Shown: piece by piece, positions 44,660 to 53,546 of the stretch
Position numbering within the stretch: the first letter of the stretch is position 1
Layout: each line of letters opens with the position of its first letter
Origin: Nocardia sp. CC227C
GTDB lineage: Bacteria > Actinomycetota > Actinomycetes > Mycobacteriales > Mycobacteriaceae
Assembly: GCF_030767025.1 (NCBI RefSeq)
Contig: NZ_JASITE010000001.1
Location: 62,001 to 126,000 of the forward strand
DNA length: 64,000 bases
Direction: 5' to 3'
The notes under the pieces: model-generated
Database searches by the model: none
What the model was told of the DNA's origin: nothing
What the model saw: the letters and a program-made list of their open reading frames with translations, nothing else
Program-made: the position numbers and the translations under genes

Positions 44660-45565
44660 GTGGGAAACTGGATCGGTGTCCGCCGGGTGGCGGCGGCGGT
44701 ACTGGCGATCGCCGCCTCCGTCACGGGGGCGGGAGTCGGCACGGCCACGCCCGCCGAGGGCAAAACGCTTGTCGTCCTGGGTGATTCTTTCAGCTCCAAT
44801 GCCTGGATTCTGGAATCCGAGACCATCGACTGCTGGCACGGTGAGACCTCCTGGCCCACCCGGCTGAGCCAGCGCATGGGTGTGGCGGGCACCCCGGACT
44901 TCCTCGATATGTCCTGTCCCGGAGCGTCACTCGACACTCCGCCGAACTACACCGCGGCCTGGGAGGCCAAACAGGCCGACAAACAGGGTGCGTTCGGTCC
45001 GCGCACCGAACTGGTGACCCTGCAATTCGGACTCAACGACCGCTGGGGCGCACACGACACCACCATGTGGTTCGCATTGCAGCAGTGCGTGCTCAACCTC
45101 ATCCAGGGATGCGGTGTCGACGCCGCCGAACAGGGTCGCATTCCCGACTACCGGGAGGTCACCGGCACCGCCTATGCCGCCCGGATTCGCCCGGTGGTGG
45201 AGTACGTGCAGTACTACGCACCCAATGCCCGCATTCTCATGGTCGGTTATCCCGAACTCTTCGGCTCGGGACCGGAGTCGGTGTGCTTCAACGCCTTCGG
45301 TGTCGCGCGCTTCGTCCAGCCGCGCGGGCGGGCGGCCATCGAATTCGTGAACCGGCTCGACAGCGCGCAGCGGGAGGCGGCGCGGCTGCTCGATATCGAC
45401 TTCTACGACACGCGGGCGGCGACGGCCGGACACGGGCTGTGCTCGCCGCAGCCGTGGATCAACGACTTCCAGGATCCGCGCGATCCCGATGCCATTCCGT
45501 TCCATCCGTCCGAGCAGGGTGACGCCGTGGTGGCCGACGGGATCTACGCCCAGGTCGAGCGCTGA
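44660..45565 (+). CDS. Secreted SGNH/GDSL esterase
   Basis: 301 residues with signal peptide (residues 1-31) and GTG start. SGNH blocks: VVLGDSFSSNAW, Gly in CPGASLD, Asn in LQFGLNDRW and FHPSEQGD near the C-terminus. Cysteine pairs suggest disulfides outside the membrane. Resembles secreted lipases or acetyl-esterases of the Streptomyces SGNH type. It overlaps the acyltransferase gene by 1 bp (TGATG), so hydrolase and acyltransferase probably act on the same surface ester (inference). Confidence 0.85.
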   Translation: MGNWIGVRRVAAAVLAIAASVTGAGVGTATPAEGKTLVVLGDSFSSNAWILESETIDCWHGETSWPTRLSQRMGVAGTPDFLDMSCPGASLDTPPNYTAAWEAKQADKQGAFGPRTELVTLQFGLNDRWGAHDTTMWFALQQCVLNLIQGCGVDAAEQGRIPDYREVTGTAYAARIRPVVEYVQYYAPNARILMVGYPELFGSGPESVCFNAFGVARFVQPRGRAAIEFVNRLDSAQREAARLLDIDFYDTRAATAGHGLCSPQPWINDFQDPRDPDAIPFHPSEQGDAVVADGIYAQVER

Positions 45566-46788
45566 TGGTCGAGGTGGCACCCGCCGTCGCGAGCGGCGCG
45601 CTCGCGTCGGCGGCGCAGCGTCGGCCCGCGCTGCCGTCGTTGACCGGTGCGCGGTGGTGGGCGGCGTTCGCGGTGTTCGCTCTGCACGCGCTGGTGTTCT
45701 TGCCGGTGTATCCGTTTCAGAAATCCGAGTTGTTCCGGCACTTGCACAATCTGGTGCCGATGCAGTTGGGGGCGGCGGGGGTCACGTTCTTCTTCGTGTT
45801 GTCGGGGTTCATCATCTACTGGTCGTTCCGGCCCGGGATGTCGGTGCGCGGGTTCTATCGGCGGCGGGTGCTGAAGATCTATCCCACGCATGTGCTGGCG
45901 GGGGTGGTGTTCGTGGTGGCGGCGAGTGTGCCGCTGTCGCGGGCGGTGGTGTGGGTGCCGAATCTGTTCCTGGTGCACACCTGGGTGCCGAAGTGGACCA
46001 CGGTGGGCGGGTTGAACGTCCCGGCGTGGTCGTTGGCCTCGGAAATGCTGTTCTACCTGAGCTTTCCGCTGGTGTACCCGCTCATTCGGCGGATTCCGGC
46101 CCGGCGGCTGCTGTTGGCCGCCGGGCTGCTGGTGCTGTTCGTCTTCGCGCTGCACACGGCGTATTACCTGTGGGTGCCGGGGCCGAAGGGGATCGCCAAT
46201 GCCTTCGCGCCGCGTCTGCTGCCCGGGGACGCCTCGCCGTACTTCGAGTTGCACGCCGATCCGCGCTGGTTCGCGCAGCCGGACATTCCCGTCTCGCCGT
46301 CGTACTGGCTGAGCTACAACTTTCCGCTGTCGCGGCTGCCGGAGTTCTTCCTCGGGGTGCTGGCGGCCCGGATGGTGCTGGAAGGACGGTGGCGCAGTAC
46401 GCGTCTGGGCCCGCCGCTGCTTGGGTTGGCGGTTGCTTACGCCGCTACCTGGGTGGTGCCGGTGAACTACAAGATGTCGGCGCTGCTGCTGGTGCCGATG
46501 GCGGCGGTGGTGGCCACCCTGGCGGCGCGGGATCTGGTCGGTATCCGTGGGTTGAACGCGCGTCCGCGCATGGTGTGGCTGGGCAATGTGTCCTATGCGT
46601 TCTATCTGATCCAGTTCCCGGTGATGGTGGTGATCACGCGGTATCTCATCGGCGGCAACCGGTTCGGGTTCCTCGGCTGGGCCGGGTTCGCGGCCCTGAG
46701 CCTGGTGGTGTCACTGGTGGCCGCCGCGGCGCTGTATCACTGGGCGGATGTGCCGATCATGAAGCGCTTCGCCGGGCGGCGGGCTTGA
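45565..46788 (+). CDS. Acyltransferase-3 family membrane protein
   Basis: 407 residues with about ten transmembrane helices. Family features: LTGARWWAAFAVFALHAL with the His of the R-x-x-A-x-x-x-V-x-x-x-H type motif, GVTFFFVLSGFIIYWSF and FYRRRVLKIYPTH. These enzymes O-acylate surface polysaccharides, lipids or antibiotics using acyl-CoA. Third gene of the lipoprotein-SGNH-acyltransferase cassette. Its 3' end overlaps the convergent TetR gene by 32 bp. Confidence 0.9.
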   Translation: MVEVAPAVASGALASAAQRRPALPSLTGARWWAAFAVFALHALVFLPVYPFQKSELFRHLHNLVPMQLGAAGVTFFFVLSGFIIYWSFRPGMSVRGFYRRRVLKIYPTHVLAGVVFVVAASVPLSRAVVWVPNLFLVHTWVPKWTTVGGLNVPAWSLASEMLFYLSFPLVYPLIRRIPARRLLLAAGLLVLFVFALHTAYYLWVPGPKGIANAFAPRLLPGDASPYFELHADPRWFAQPDIPVSPSYWLSYNFPLSRLPEFFLGVLAARMVLEGRWRSTRLGPPLLGLAVAYAATWVVPVNYKMSALLLVPMAAVVATLAARDLVGIRGLNARPRMVWLGNVSYAFYLIQFPVMVVITRYLIGGNRFGFLGWAGFAALSLVVSLVAAAALYHWADVPIMKRFAGRRA

Positions 46789-47395
46789 CGCCCACCATGG
46801 GCAGCAGGGTGCGGCGGGCGAAATCGCGGGCCGCCTGCGCGTCGCCGAGCGGGATGAGGCCGTCCGGGGTCAGGGCCAGCGACAGCGCCAGCCGCGCCAT
46901 GATCTCCGCGACCAGATCGGCGTCGAAGTCGGTGGTGTTCTGGGCGGACTGGAGTTCGCGCAACTTGCCCGCCAGGTAGACGCGGCCGACCTCGAGGATC
47001 GGCCCGGCCTCGGTGGTGAGGCGGGGAAGTACCAGGTCGGGTTCGGTGCGCAGCAGCCGCCGCAGCAGCTCGTTGCGCGCCAGTGCGGTGATGAAGGCGA
47101 CGAAGGTCTCCACCAATTGGTCTTCGGTCGAGTCGAATGCCTGTGCTCGCTTGTCGATTTCGGCGACGAAGCGCTGTGCCTCGCGCACGCTGACGGCCTC
47201 GACGAGTTCGTTCTTGGATTCGAAGCGGCGGTAGAGCGTGGCCGGGCTGATGCCCGCGCGGCGCGCGATCTCACCCATGCTGGTCCGCTTGATGCCGAAA
47301 TCCAGGAAGGCCGACAGTGCGCTCTCGAGCAGTTGCTCGCCGTCGTGGCGCGGTTTGTCGAGAATGCGCTGCAGCATGCTGGGCACGGAAGGCAT
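46757..47395 (-). CDS. TetR-family transcriptional regulator
   Basis: 212 residues from ATG 47395. N-terminal HTH: LLESALSAFLDFGIKRTSMGEIARRAGISPATLYRRFESKNELVEAV; the helical C-terminal ligand domain follows (residues 80-205). Its target is unknown; it converges on the acyltransferase cassette. Confidence 0.9.
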   Translation of the reverse strand: MPSVPSMLQRILDKPRHDGEQLLESALSAFLDFGIKRTSMGEIARRAGISPATLYRRFESKNELVEAVSVREAQRFVAEIDKRAQAFDSTEDQLVETFVAFITALARNELLRRLLRTEPDLVLPRLTTEAGPILEVGRVYLAGKLRELQSAQNTTDFDADLVAEIMARLALSLALTPDGLIPLGDAQAARDFARRTLLPMVGVKPAARRSAS

Positions 47396-47516
47396 CGAAT
47401 CTCCAGTCGATCGGTGGGGGTGACCGCGTCGATGCGGTAAGGCGTGCGTCATTATTTCATCGCATCGCCACCGCGTGGCGCGGACTCCTCGGTCGAGGAG
47501 GATCGTGTCGGGAGCG

Positions 47517-47690
47517 TCAGCGCACGTTCAGCGCGGCCATTTCCCGCTCGATCGCGTTCGCCGCGAATTCGATTCCATTGGTGCGTAATTCGTGGACCCG
47601 GCGCTGTAGCGCCTCCATGCCCCCCGGCTGGGCCGCGATATCGGCCACGCTGATCCGCCGTCGGTGCATACCGTCTTGCTCGTACGCCAC
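47517..47690 (-). CDS. Small protein, 57 residues, unknown
   Basis: GTG start with a near-perfect ribosome site (AGGAGG, 8 nt spacing). The product reads VAYEQDGMHRRRISVADIAA, then QPGGMEALQRRVHELRTNG and a helical end (EREMAALNVR). It has normal high-GC codon bias with G/C at third positions and no signal or membrane segment; it looks like a basic helical small protein. Bounded by a TetR gene and the gamma carbonic anhydrase, each more than 110 bp away. Confidence 0.6.
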   Translation of the reverse strand: MAYEQDGMHRRRISVADIAAQPGGMEALQRRVHELRTNGIEFAANAIEREMAALNVR

Positions 47691-47832
47691 CGTTGCAACC
47701 TCCTGCTAGCCCCGTGCGCGCGCCCGACAGGCGACGGCAGAGCCCGGTCCGCCGGGAGCGCTGGGCACGATGCTAGCAGCGGACTTATATGGTCGCTTGA
47801 TCAGTGTGTGGAGTCTCACATGCCGTGGCGAG

Positions 47833-48348
47833 TCAAGCCTCTTGACCGTCGCGATGCAGGCCCGTGTTGTGCAGGTACACCGCGGCATTGAGCTTGATCC
47901 GCTCCAACTCCTGCTCGCCCAGTTCCCTGCGCACCTTGCCGGGCACACCCGCGACCAGTGAGTTCGGCGGGATCTGCGCACCCTCCGGAATCAGCGCGTT
48001 GGCCGCGATCAGACTGCCCGATCCGATCACCGCGCCATTGAGCACCGTCGCGCCCATTCCGACGAGCACGTCGTCACCGACCGTGCAGCCGTGCAGGATC
48101 GCATTGTGGCCCACCGAGACTCCCGCGCCCACGGTGCACGGGAAGCCCGGATCGGCGTGCAGGACGCAGCCGTCCTGGATATTGGTCCGCTCGCCGACGG
48201 TGATGTCGTCCATATCGCCGCGCAGCACCGCCGAATACCAGACGCTCACCTGCGCGCCGAGCTTCACCCGGCCGATCACGGTGGCGTTCGGCGCGATCCA
48301 CGCGCTCTCGTCGATCTGCGGTTCGTGCTCGCCCAAACGAATCTTCAT
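47833..48348 (-). CDS. Gamma-class carbonic anhydrase-family protein
   Basis: 171 residues, left-handed beta-helix of hexapeptide repeats (VSVWYSAVLRGDMDDITVG, NIQDGCVLHADPGFPCTVG, SVGHNAILHGCTVGDDVLVG). The three Zn ligands of the gamma-CA family are at His64, His81 and His86; Arg43/Asp45 also fit. ATG 48348 is the start. Members are gamma carbonic anhydrases or related trimeric proteins of the YrdA/PaaY group; catalytic activity varies. Divergent from ald. Confidence 0.88.
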   Translation of the reverse strand: MKIRLGEHEPQIDESAWIAPNATVIGRVKLGAQVSVWYSAVLRGDMDDITVGERTNIQDGCVLHADPGFPCTVGAGVSVGHNAILHGCTVGDDVLVGMGATVLNGAVIGSGSLIAANALIPEGAQIPPNSLVAGVPGKVRRELGEQELERIKLNAAVYLHNTGLHRDGQEA

Positions 48349-48488
48349 GAGGCTGAACCTAGAGCACGGTCGTCCAGCCGAGCAGAGTGGATCGAATTCC
48401 GGAGCGATCACGGGTCGTCGCTGATCACACCGGCGAGTCGGGCGCGGCGGTGATGGCGAGGGCGGGTCGGGTGGTCCACGATGGCGGT

Positions 48489-49604
48489 ATGAGGATCGGG
48501 GTGCCGCGGGAGGTCAAGCAGCAGGAATATCGGGTGGCGCTCACCCCGGCCGGGGCCGGGGAGTTGGTGCGCCACGGGCACGAGGTGGTGATCGAGGCCG
48601 GGGCGGGGGTCGGCTCGGGCTTCGGCGACGACGACTACACCGCGGTCGGGGTGCGGACCCTGCCGACGGCGGACGAGGTGTGGCGCGCGGCCGAACTCGT
48701 GGTGAAGGTGAAAGAACCCATCGCCGAGGAGTACTCGCGCATGCGCGCCGGACAGGTGCTGTTCACCTACCTGCACCTGGCCGCCTCGCGGGAATGCACC
48801 GAGGCGATTCTGCGATCCGGGATCACCGCCATCGCCTACGAGACGGTCCGCGCCGCCGACGGCTCGCTGCCCTTGCTCGCGCCCATGAGCGAGGTGGCGG
48901 GCAAGCTCGGCACCCAGGTCGGGGCGTATCACCTGATGTCGCCGCAGGGCGGCGGCGGGGTGCTGCTCGGCGGGGTGCCGGGTGTGCGGCGCGCCAATGT
49001 GGTGGTGCTCGGCGGCGGGGTGGCGGGCACCAATGCCGCCGCCGTCGCGGTGGGGATGGGTGCGCGCATCACCGTGCTGGACACCAATCCGCGGCGGTTG
49101 CGCGAACTCGACGCCCGGTTCTCCGGCCGCATCACCACCATCGGCTCCAATGCGGCCGAGGTGGAGCGGGCGGTGCTGAGCGCGGATCTGGTGATCGGCT
49201 CGGTGCTGGTGCCGGGTGCGCGCGCCCCGAAACTGGTGACCGACGACCTGGTGGCGCGCATGCGGCCCGGCTCGGTCCTGGTCGACATCGCCATCGACCA
49301 GGGCGGCTGCTTCGAGAGCTCACATCCGACCACGCACGCGGATCCCACCTTCCGGGTGGCGGACTCGCTGTTCTACTGCGTGGCCAATATGCCGGGCGCG
49401 GTACCGCACACCTCCACCACCGCGCTCACCAATGCCACGCTGCCCTACGCGACGGCCATTGCCGATCTGGGCTGGCGGGCAGCCTGCGACGCCGATCCCG
49501 GTCTGGCGCAGGGGCTCACGGCCGATGCGGGCGAACTCTACGCGGTGGAGGTGGCCCAGGCGCACGGCCTGGGCAGCGTCGGCGGAGCCGCCACGCGGTC
49601 GTAG
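48489..49604 (+). CDS. ald: Alanine dehydrogenase
   Basis: 371 residues, typical length. MRIGVPREVKQQEYRVALTP (start of AlaDH/PNT), substrate site KVKEPIAEEY and YLHLAAS, NAD site VVVLGGGVAGTNAAAVAVGMGA, and VANMPGAVPHTSTTAL-NATLPY near the end. It interconverts L-alanine with pyruvate and ammonia, using NAD. In mycobacteria ald is linked to hypoxia and nitrogen use. Monocistronic, convergent with the sigma-factor gene 13 bp away. Confidence 0.95.
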   Translation: MRIGVPREVKQQEYRVALTPAGAGELVRHGHEVVIEAGAGVGSGFGDDDYTAVGVRTLPTADEVWRAAELVVKVKEPIAEEYSRMRAGQVLFTYLHLAASRECTEAILRSGITAIAYETVRAADGSLPLLAPMSEVAGKLGTQVGAYHLMSPQGGGGVLLGGVPGVRRANVVVLGGGVAGTNAAAVAVGMGARITVLDTNPRRLRELDARFSGRITTIGSNAAEVERAVLSADLVIGSVLVPGARAPKLVTDDLVARMRPGSVLVDIAIDQGGCFESSHPTTHADPTFRVADSLFYCVANMPGAVPHTSTTALTNATLPYATAIADLGWRAACDADPGLAQGLTADAGELYAVEVAQAHGLGSVGGAATRS

Positions 49605-49617
49605 CGGCGTCGGTGCG

Positions 49618-50553
49618 CTAGCGCCCGAGCGTCCAGTCCGGGTCGCCGTCCATCGGCAGGTCGCGCAGCTTGTCCGGATTGCGGACCGCGTCGATGGCCG
49701 TGATCCGGCCGTTGTCGACGGTGAAGGAGAAGACCCCGGTGTGCTTGCCGTCGAACACCACCAGACCCGGCCGCCCGGTGACGGTGACCTTGCGCAGCCA
49801 TGCGTTCTCGACCTCGCCCGCCGCGCGCAGGAAGGACATGAAGGTGTCGGCCACCGTCTGCGCGCCGTGCAGCGGTTCCAGGAAGGCGAGCACCTTGCCG
49901 CCGCCGTCGGCGGTGAAGGTGACGTCGGAGTCCAGCATGCCGACCAGCGCGCTCAGATCGCCGGAACGCCATGCCACCGCGAAGGCCGACACCACCTTGG
50001 CGTGCTCGTCGCGGCTGGCCGGAAAGCGCGGGGTGCCCTGCTGCACATGTTTGCGGGCACGGGAGGCCAACTGCCGCACCGCCGCCGGGGTGCGGCCCAC
50101 CACCTCGGCCACCTCCGGGCCGGTCAGGCCGAACACATCCTGGAGGACGAAGGCGGTGCGCTCGGCGGGGGACAGCGATTCCAGCACCACCAGCAGGGCG
50201 GTGGTGACCCGGTCGTCCTGGGTGACCCGGTCGGCCGGATCGTCCTCCCAGGCGCTCACTTCCGGTTCGGGCAGCCATTCGCCCACGTACTGCTCGCGGC
50301 GGGCGCGCGCCGAACCGAGGTGGTCGAGCGCCAGACGGCCCGTGACGGTGGTCAGCCAGGCGCGCAGATTCTCGATCTCCACTCCCGGATCGCCCTCGTG
50401 GTGCCGCTGCAAGCGCAGCCACGCCTCCTGCACCACGTCGTCGGCGTCGCTGAGGCTGCCGAGCGTGCTGTAGGCGACCCGGCGCAGATAGGGACGGTGC
50501 TCCTCGAACTGCCGGGCCAGGTCGGTCGGGTCGGGGGTGTTGTCGGTCGCCAC
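49618..50553 (-). CDS. ECF41-type RNA polymerase sigma factor (SigJ-like)
   Basis: 311 residues. Sigma-2 (YLRRVAYSTLGSLSDADDVVQEAWLRL) and sigma-4 (LSPAERTAFVLQDVFGLTGPEVAEVVGRTPAAVRQLASRARKHV) are followed by a SnoaL/NTF2-like C-terminal domain of about 120 residues with the NPDKL motif near the end (AVRNPDKLRDLP), the hallmark of group ECF41. In this group the C-terminal domain regulates activity in place of an anti-sigma factor. An ECF41 promoter match lies upstream at 50611-50637, so autoregulation is likely. The usual partner oxidoreductase/carboxymuconolactone-decarboxylase gene is not adjacent. Confidence 0.9.
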   Translation of the reverse strand: MATDNTPDPTDLARQFEEHRPYLRRVAYSTLGSLSDADDVVQEAWLRLQRHHEGDPGVEIENLRAWLTTVTGRLALDHLGSARARREQYVGEWLPEPEVSAWEDDPADRVTQDDRVTTALLVVLESLSPAERTAFVLQDVFGLTGPEVAEVVGRTPAAVRQLASRARKHVQQGTPRFPASRDEHAKVVSAFAVAWRSGDLSALVGMLDSDVTFTADGGGKVLAFLEPLHGAQTVADTFMSFLRAAGEVENAWLRKVTVTGRPGLVVFDGKHTGVFSFTVDNGRITAIDAVRNPDKLRDLPMDGDPDWTLGR

Positions 50554-50610
50554 TGTCTCGCCGTTCGTTCGGGGTCGCCCGGGGGCTACGTGTTGCCTGT
50601 GTATCAGGAG

Positions 50611-50637
50611 GACGACACGGGACGGGCGGGTGTGACA
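50611..50637 (-). promoter_or_regulatory. ECF41-type promoter of the sigma-factor gene
   Basis: On the minus strand TGTCACA, 16 nt, then CGTC: the published ECF41 consensus for -35 and -10. It ends 57 bp before the start codon of the ECF41 sigma gene and points toward it, so the factor probably transcribes its own gene. Confidence 0.75.
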
Positions 50638-50772
50638 TCCCGCTGCGGGAGGCGGCCACCGGTCGTCCGGAGCGTCGGGATATTTCTACACGAACCGGTC
50701 GGTCGCCCGCTTTCGCCGGCGGGTACGGCGGTGGTCGCCGCGGAATCCCCGGCGGCGGGGTGCGGTCACCGT

Positions 50773-51702
50773 TCAGCGTCCCCGAGCCGCCGCCATACCC
50801 GCCGCGGTGAGGGCCGCCGCGAGCTGGACGGCTTCGGAGAGGGTGACTGCGCGGCGCAGGTCCGCCACGCGGGGCGGGGGGCCGTCGCCGAGCGTCGGAC
50901 GCATCTCGACGCCGTGGCGGTACTGGGTGCGGCCGCCCAAGCGGACGCCGAGGGCCCCGGCCATGGTGGATTCGGCGACCCCCGCATTCGGGCTGGGATG
51001 GGAGTCCGCATCGCGCCGCCACGCCCGCCACGCCGCGGTCGGGCGGCCGCCGACGAGCGGGGCCAGCGCCGCGGTGAGCAGGCCGGTGAGGCGGGCGGGC
51101 GCGAGATTGGCAACGTCGTCGGTGCGGGCCGCCGCCCAGCCGAACTTCCGGTAGCGCTCGTTCCGGTAGCCGATCATGGCGTCGAGGGTGTTGATCGCGC
51201 GGTAGGCCAGCAGGCCCGGAATTCCGGCCACCGCGCCCCAGAACAGCGGGGCGACCGTCGCGTCCGAGGTATTCTCGGCAATGGATTCCAGTGCGGCCCG
51301 CGCCAATCCGTCGGCATCGAGGACCTCGGGGTCGCGTCCGCACAGCGAGGGCAGCAACTCCCGCGCCCCCGCCAGGTCGTCGGCCGCCAGCCGGTCGGCC
51401 ATGGCGTGGCCGGTGCGGGCCAGACTGCGCCCGCCCAACACGGTCCAGGTGGCGGCGGCCGTGAGCAGCACCCGGCCCGGCGTCGCCCGCCACGCCAGCA
51501 GCCCGACGGCGGTCGCCGAACCCACCAGCACCACTTCGTGCAGCACACCCGCGGCCCGGCTGTCCCGGTAGGTCTTGGTCTCCAATGCCATTGCCGCCGA
51601 ACCGAATCCGGCCACCGGATGACAGCGGCGCGGGTCGCCGAGCAGGCGATCCAGCGCGAATCCGAGCAGCAGTCCCGCTGCGGTCGAGGTCCCGGTACGC
51701 AC
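50773..51702 (-). CDS. cobD: Adenosylcobinamide-phosphate synthase CobD/CbiB
   Basis: 309 residues, GTG start, several membrane helices. Signature regions: ALDRLLGDPRRCHPVAGFG, LESIAENTSDATVAPLFWGAVAGIPGLLAYRAINTLDAMIGYRNERYRKFGWAAARTDDVANLAPARLTG (quoted in part as the ENTSDA and NTLDAMIGY blocks), and SPNAGVAESTMAGALGVRLGG. It joins aminopropanol phosphate to cobyric acid in cobalamin assembly. First member of a block resembling the M. tuberculosis Rv2236c-Rv2228c region. Confidence 0.93.
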   Translation of the reverse strand: MRTGTSTAAGLLLGFALDRLLGDPRRCHPVAGFGSAAMALETKTYRDSRAAGVLHEVVLVGSATAVGLLAWRATPGRVLLTAAATWTVLGGRSLARTGHAMADRLAADDLAGARELLPSLCGRDPEVLDADGLARAALESIAENTSDATVAPLFWGAVAGIPGLLAYRAINTLDAMIGYRNERYRKFGWAAARTDDVANLAPARLTGLLTAALAPLVGGRPTAAWRAWRRDADSHPSPNAGVAESTMAGALGVRLGGRTQYRHGVEMRPTLGDGPPPRVADLRRAVTLSEAVQLAAALTAAGMAAARGR

Positions 51703-51723
51703 CCGGCGAGGGTAGTCGACGCG

Positions 51724-51756
51724 CCGCCGCGCCCCCGGCGGGTGGGGGCGCGGCGG
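51724..51756 (-). terminator. Terminator after the FG-GAP repeat gene
   Basis: Perfect 13-bp stem (arm CCGCCGCGCCCCC) with a 7-nt loop, 5 bp beyond the stop of the minus-strand FG-GAP gene and before cobD. Confidence 0.65.
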
Positions 51757-51761
51757 TGTGG

Positions 51762-52889
51762 TCAGGACTGGTTCTTCAGGAAGGAGAGCTCGTTGGCGCT
51801 GCCCGCCACCACCACATCCAGCTTGCCGTCACCGTCGTAGTCGGCCAGTGCCGGAGTCTGCGGCTGCGAGGTGACATCGTGGTCACCGGCGCGGTCGATG
51901 GTCCCGTCCCCGTTCCCGCTGAACACCATGATCTTGGAGTTCAGTACGGCGGACATGACGGCGTCGAGCTTGCCGTCGCGATCGAAGTCACCCACCGCGA
52001 TACTGGTGGGGCCGAGTCCGGACAGTGGCACGCGGTTGGTCTTCGAGAAGTCGCCCTCGCCGTCGGAAACGAGCAGGGTGGTGCTGAAGGAGAACGAATC
52101 GGCGGTGATCACGTCGTCGATACCGTCACCGGTGAAATCACCGGCGCGAATATCCTCGGTGATCAATCCGGAGGTGCTGCCGCCGCGCAATTCGAAACTG
52201 CCGTCGCCGCGATTGGTCGCCACGTGCACCCGTTGCAGCACGTCATTGTTGATGGCGATATCGGGTTTCCCGTCCCCGTCGAAGTTGCCGACCGTGAACG
52301 CCGCGGCCGCGCCCGGAATGATCGTCGATCCCTTGCCGTCGAGTTCGCCGTTGCCCTTGCCGATCCAGGTCTTCACCCCGGCGGGCACCAGGCTCAGCAC
52401 ATCCTGTGTGCCGTCGCCGTTCACGTCGGCGACGATGACCTCCTGCTGGGCCCCCTCCAGCGTCGGATAGGTCTTGGCGGCGGCGAAGGTGCCGTCGCCG
52501 TTGTTGATGAAGGTCGCGATGAAGGTCCACGACTGGGCCACCACATCGGGTCGGCCGTCATCATTGAGATCACCGGCGGCGACCGCGCCGTAGCCGTTGC
52601 CGGGCGTGCCGACCCGGGTCCCCGGGTCGAAGGTGCCGTCACCGTTGCCGGTCATGAGCACCGGGCCCGGACCACCGAAATCGGCGCTGACGATATCGGC
52701 CTTGCCGTCGCCGTCGAAATCGGCGGTGACCACACCGATCGGGGACGGGCCGGGACCCCAGGACGGGAAATCCCCGCCCGTCGGGGAATTCACCGCCGGG
52801 GCGAAGGAAATGGTGCCGGCCGTCGCGGTGCCGGTGGCGACCAGACAGCAGGCGGTGGTGGCGGCGAGAAGGGTGAGGCGCTGGCGCAT
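51762..52889 (-). CDS. Secreted FG-GAP/VCBS repeat protein (beta-propeller)
   Basis: 375 residues with signal peptide (MRQRLTLLAATTACCLVATG, cleavage near TAG). About seven repeats of the integrin-alpha FG-GAP/VCBS type, each with a DxDGDGxxD-like calcium loop: VTADFDGDGKADIVSAD, GDLNDDGRPDVV, VADVNGDGTQDVL, VGNFDGDGKPDIA, AGDFTGDGIDDVI, VGDFDRDGKLDAV, LADYDGDGKLDVV. It should fold as a Ca-binding seven-blade propeller outside the membrane. No catalytic domain; probably a binding or adhesion protein. Not part of the mycobacterial synteny block, so an insertion there. Confidence 0.88.
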   Translation of the reverse strand: MRQRLTLLAATTACCLVATGTATAGTISFAPAVNSPTGGDFPSWGPGPSPIGVVTADFDGDGKADIVSADFGGPGPVLMTGNGDGTFDPGTRVGTPGNGYGAVAAGDLNDDGRPDVVAQSWTFIATFINNGDGTFAAAKTYPTLEGAQQEVIVADVNGDGTQDVLSLVPAGVKTWIGKGNGELDGKGSTIIPGAAAAFTVGNFDGDGKPDIAINNDVLQRVHVATNRGDGSFELRGGSTSGLITEDIRAGDFTGDGIDDVITADSFSFSTTLLVSDGEGDFSKTNRVPLSGLGPTSIAVGDFDRDGKLDAVMSAVLNSKIMVFSGNGDGTIDRAGDHDVTSQPQTPALADYDGDGKLDVVVAGSANELSFLKNQS

Positions 52890-53159
52890 AGGTATTCCTG
52901 GGGTAGAGCGTGTCGAGGTGAAGCGGCTCGGAATCTATGGCGTGGGTCACAGTGTCGATGCCGCATTGCCGCGAATTTGTGGAATTGCCTCCGAATCCGG
53001 GATTCGCTGTGCAACGCGCCCAAAAGCCGCGCCGGGGGTCGCGGAATCGCGCCGATCGTCACCGCTCGCACACGGGCGAATGGTCCTCCGGCATACCCTG
53101 GTCTGGTACGTCGTATCGAAACACGATGTGGCGCAGGGACTCACGATTGGGGTAGCGCA

Positions 53160-53480
53160 ATGACCGTGCGGGATCGACTGGCCGAGCTGCCGACCGCGGA
53201 CGCGGGAGATACCTTCGGGACGCCGTATCAGACGCCGGACGGGACGACCATCGTCCCGGTCAGCCGGACGGGGTACTTCCGGAAGACGCCCCGGCCGGTC
53301 GGAATGTATGTGATCCACGAGGGGAAGGTGACCTTCGAACCCGCTTACGACCGGACCCGGATCGCCCTGCTGGGTGAGCTGGTCGGGCTGGTGGCGGCCG
53401 CTCTCGCCACCGCCGCGATGCTGCGTCGGCCGCCCTGGCCGGATATGCGGTTCACGCACAGCGTCACCCGTGTCGACTGA
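53160..53480 (+). CDS. GerW-like small membrane protein
   Basis: 106 residues, ATG start. FGTPYQTPDGTTIVPVSRTGY resembles the GerW/YtfJ sporulation-protein motif (G-x-x-x-x-x-DG-T-x-I-PVS). The C-terminal half has one membrane helix (residues about 70-90, LLGELVGLVAAALATAAML). It is shorter than Bacillus YtfJ and the organism probably does not sporulate, so the role is open. Confidence 0.65.
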   Translation: MTVRDRLAELPTADAGDTFGTPYQTPDGTTIVPVSRTGYFRKTPRPVGMYVIHEGKVTFEPAYDRTRIALLGELVGLVAAALATAAMLRRPPWPDMRFTHSVTRVD

Positions 53481-53546
53481 GCCGAGCCCGGCGTCACAGC
53501 CGCGATCGGTCCCCGGGGTCGGTCGATCGGGCCGCGATTCCGGTCC

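Noticed and set aside
47760..47830. Promoter with TATAAG on the minus strand before the 57-residue ORF
   Set aside because: A -10-like hexamer exists but no convincing -35 element at the right spacing.
53490..53546. GC-rich inverted repeats between GerW-like and SURF1 genes as a terminator
   Set aside because: Arms do not pair convincingly once checked base by base.
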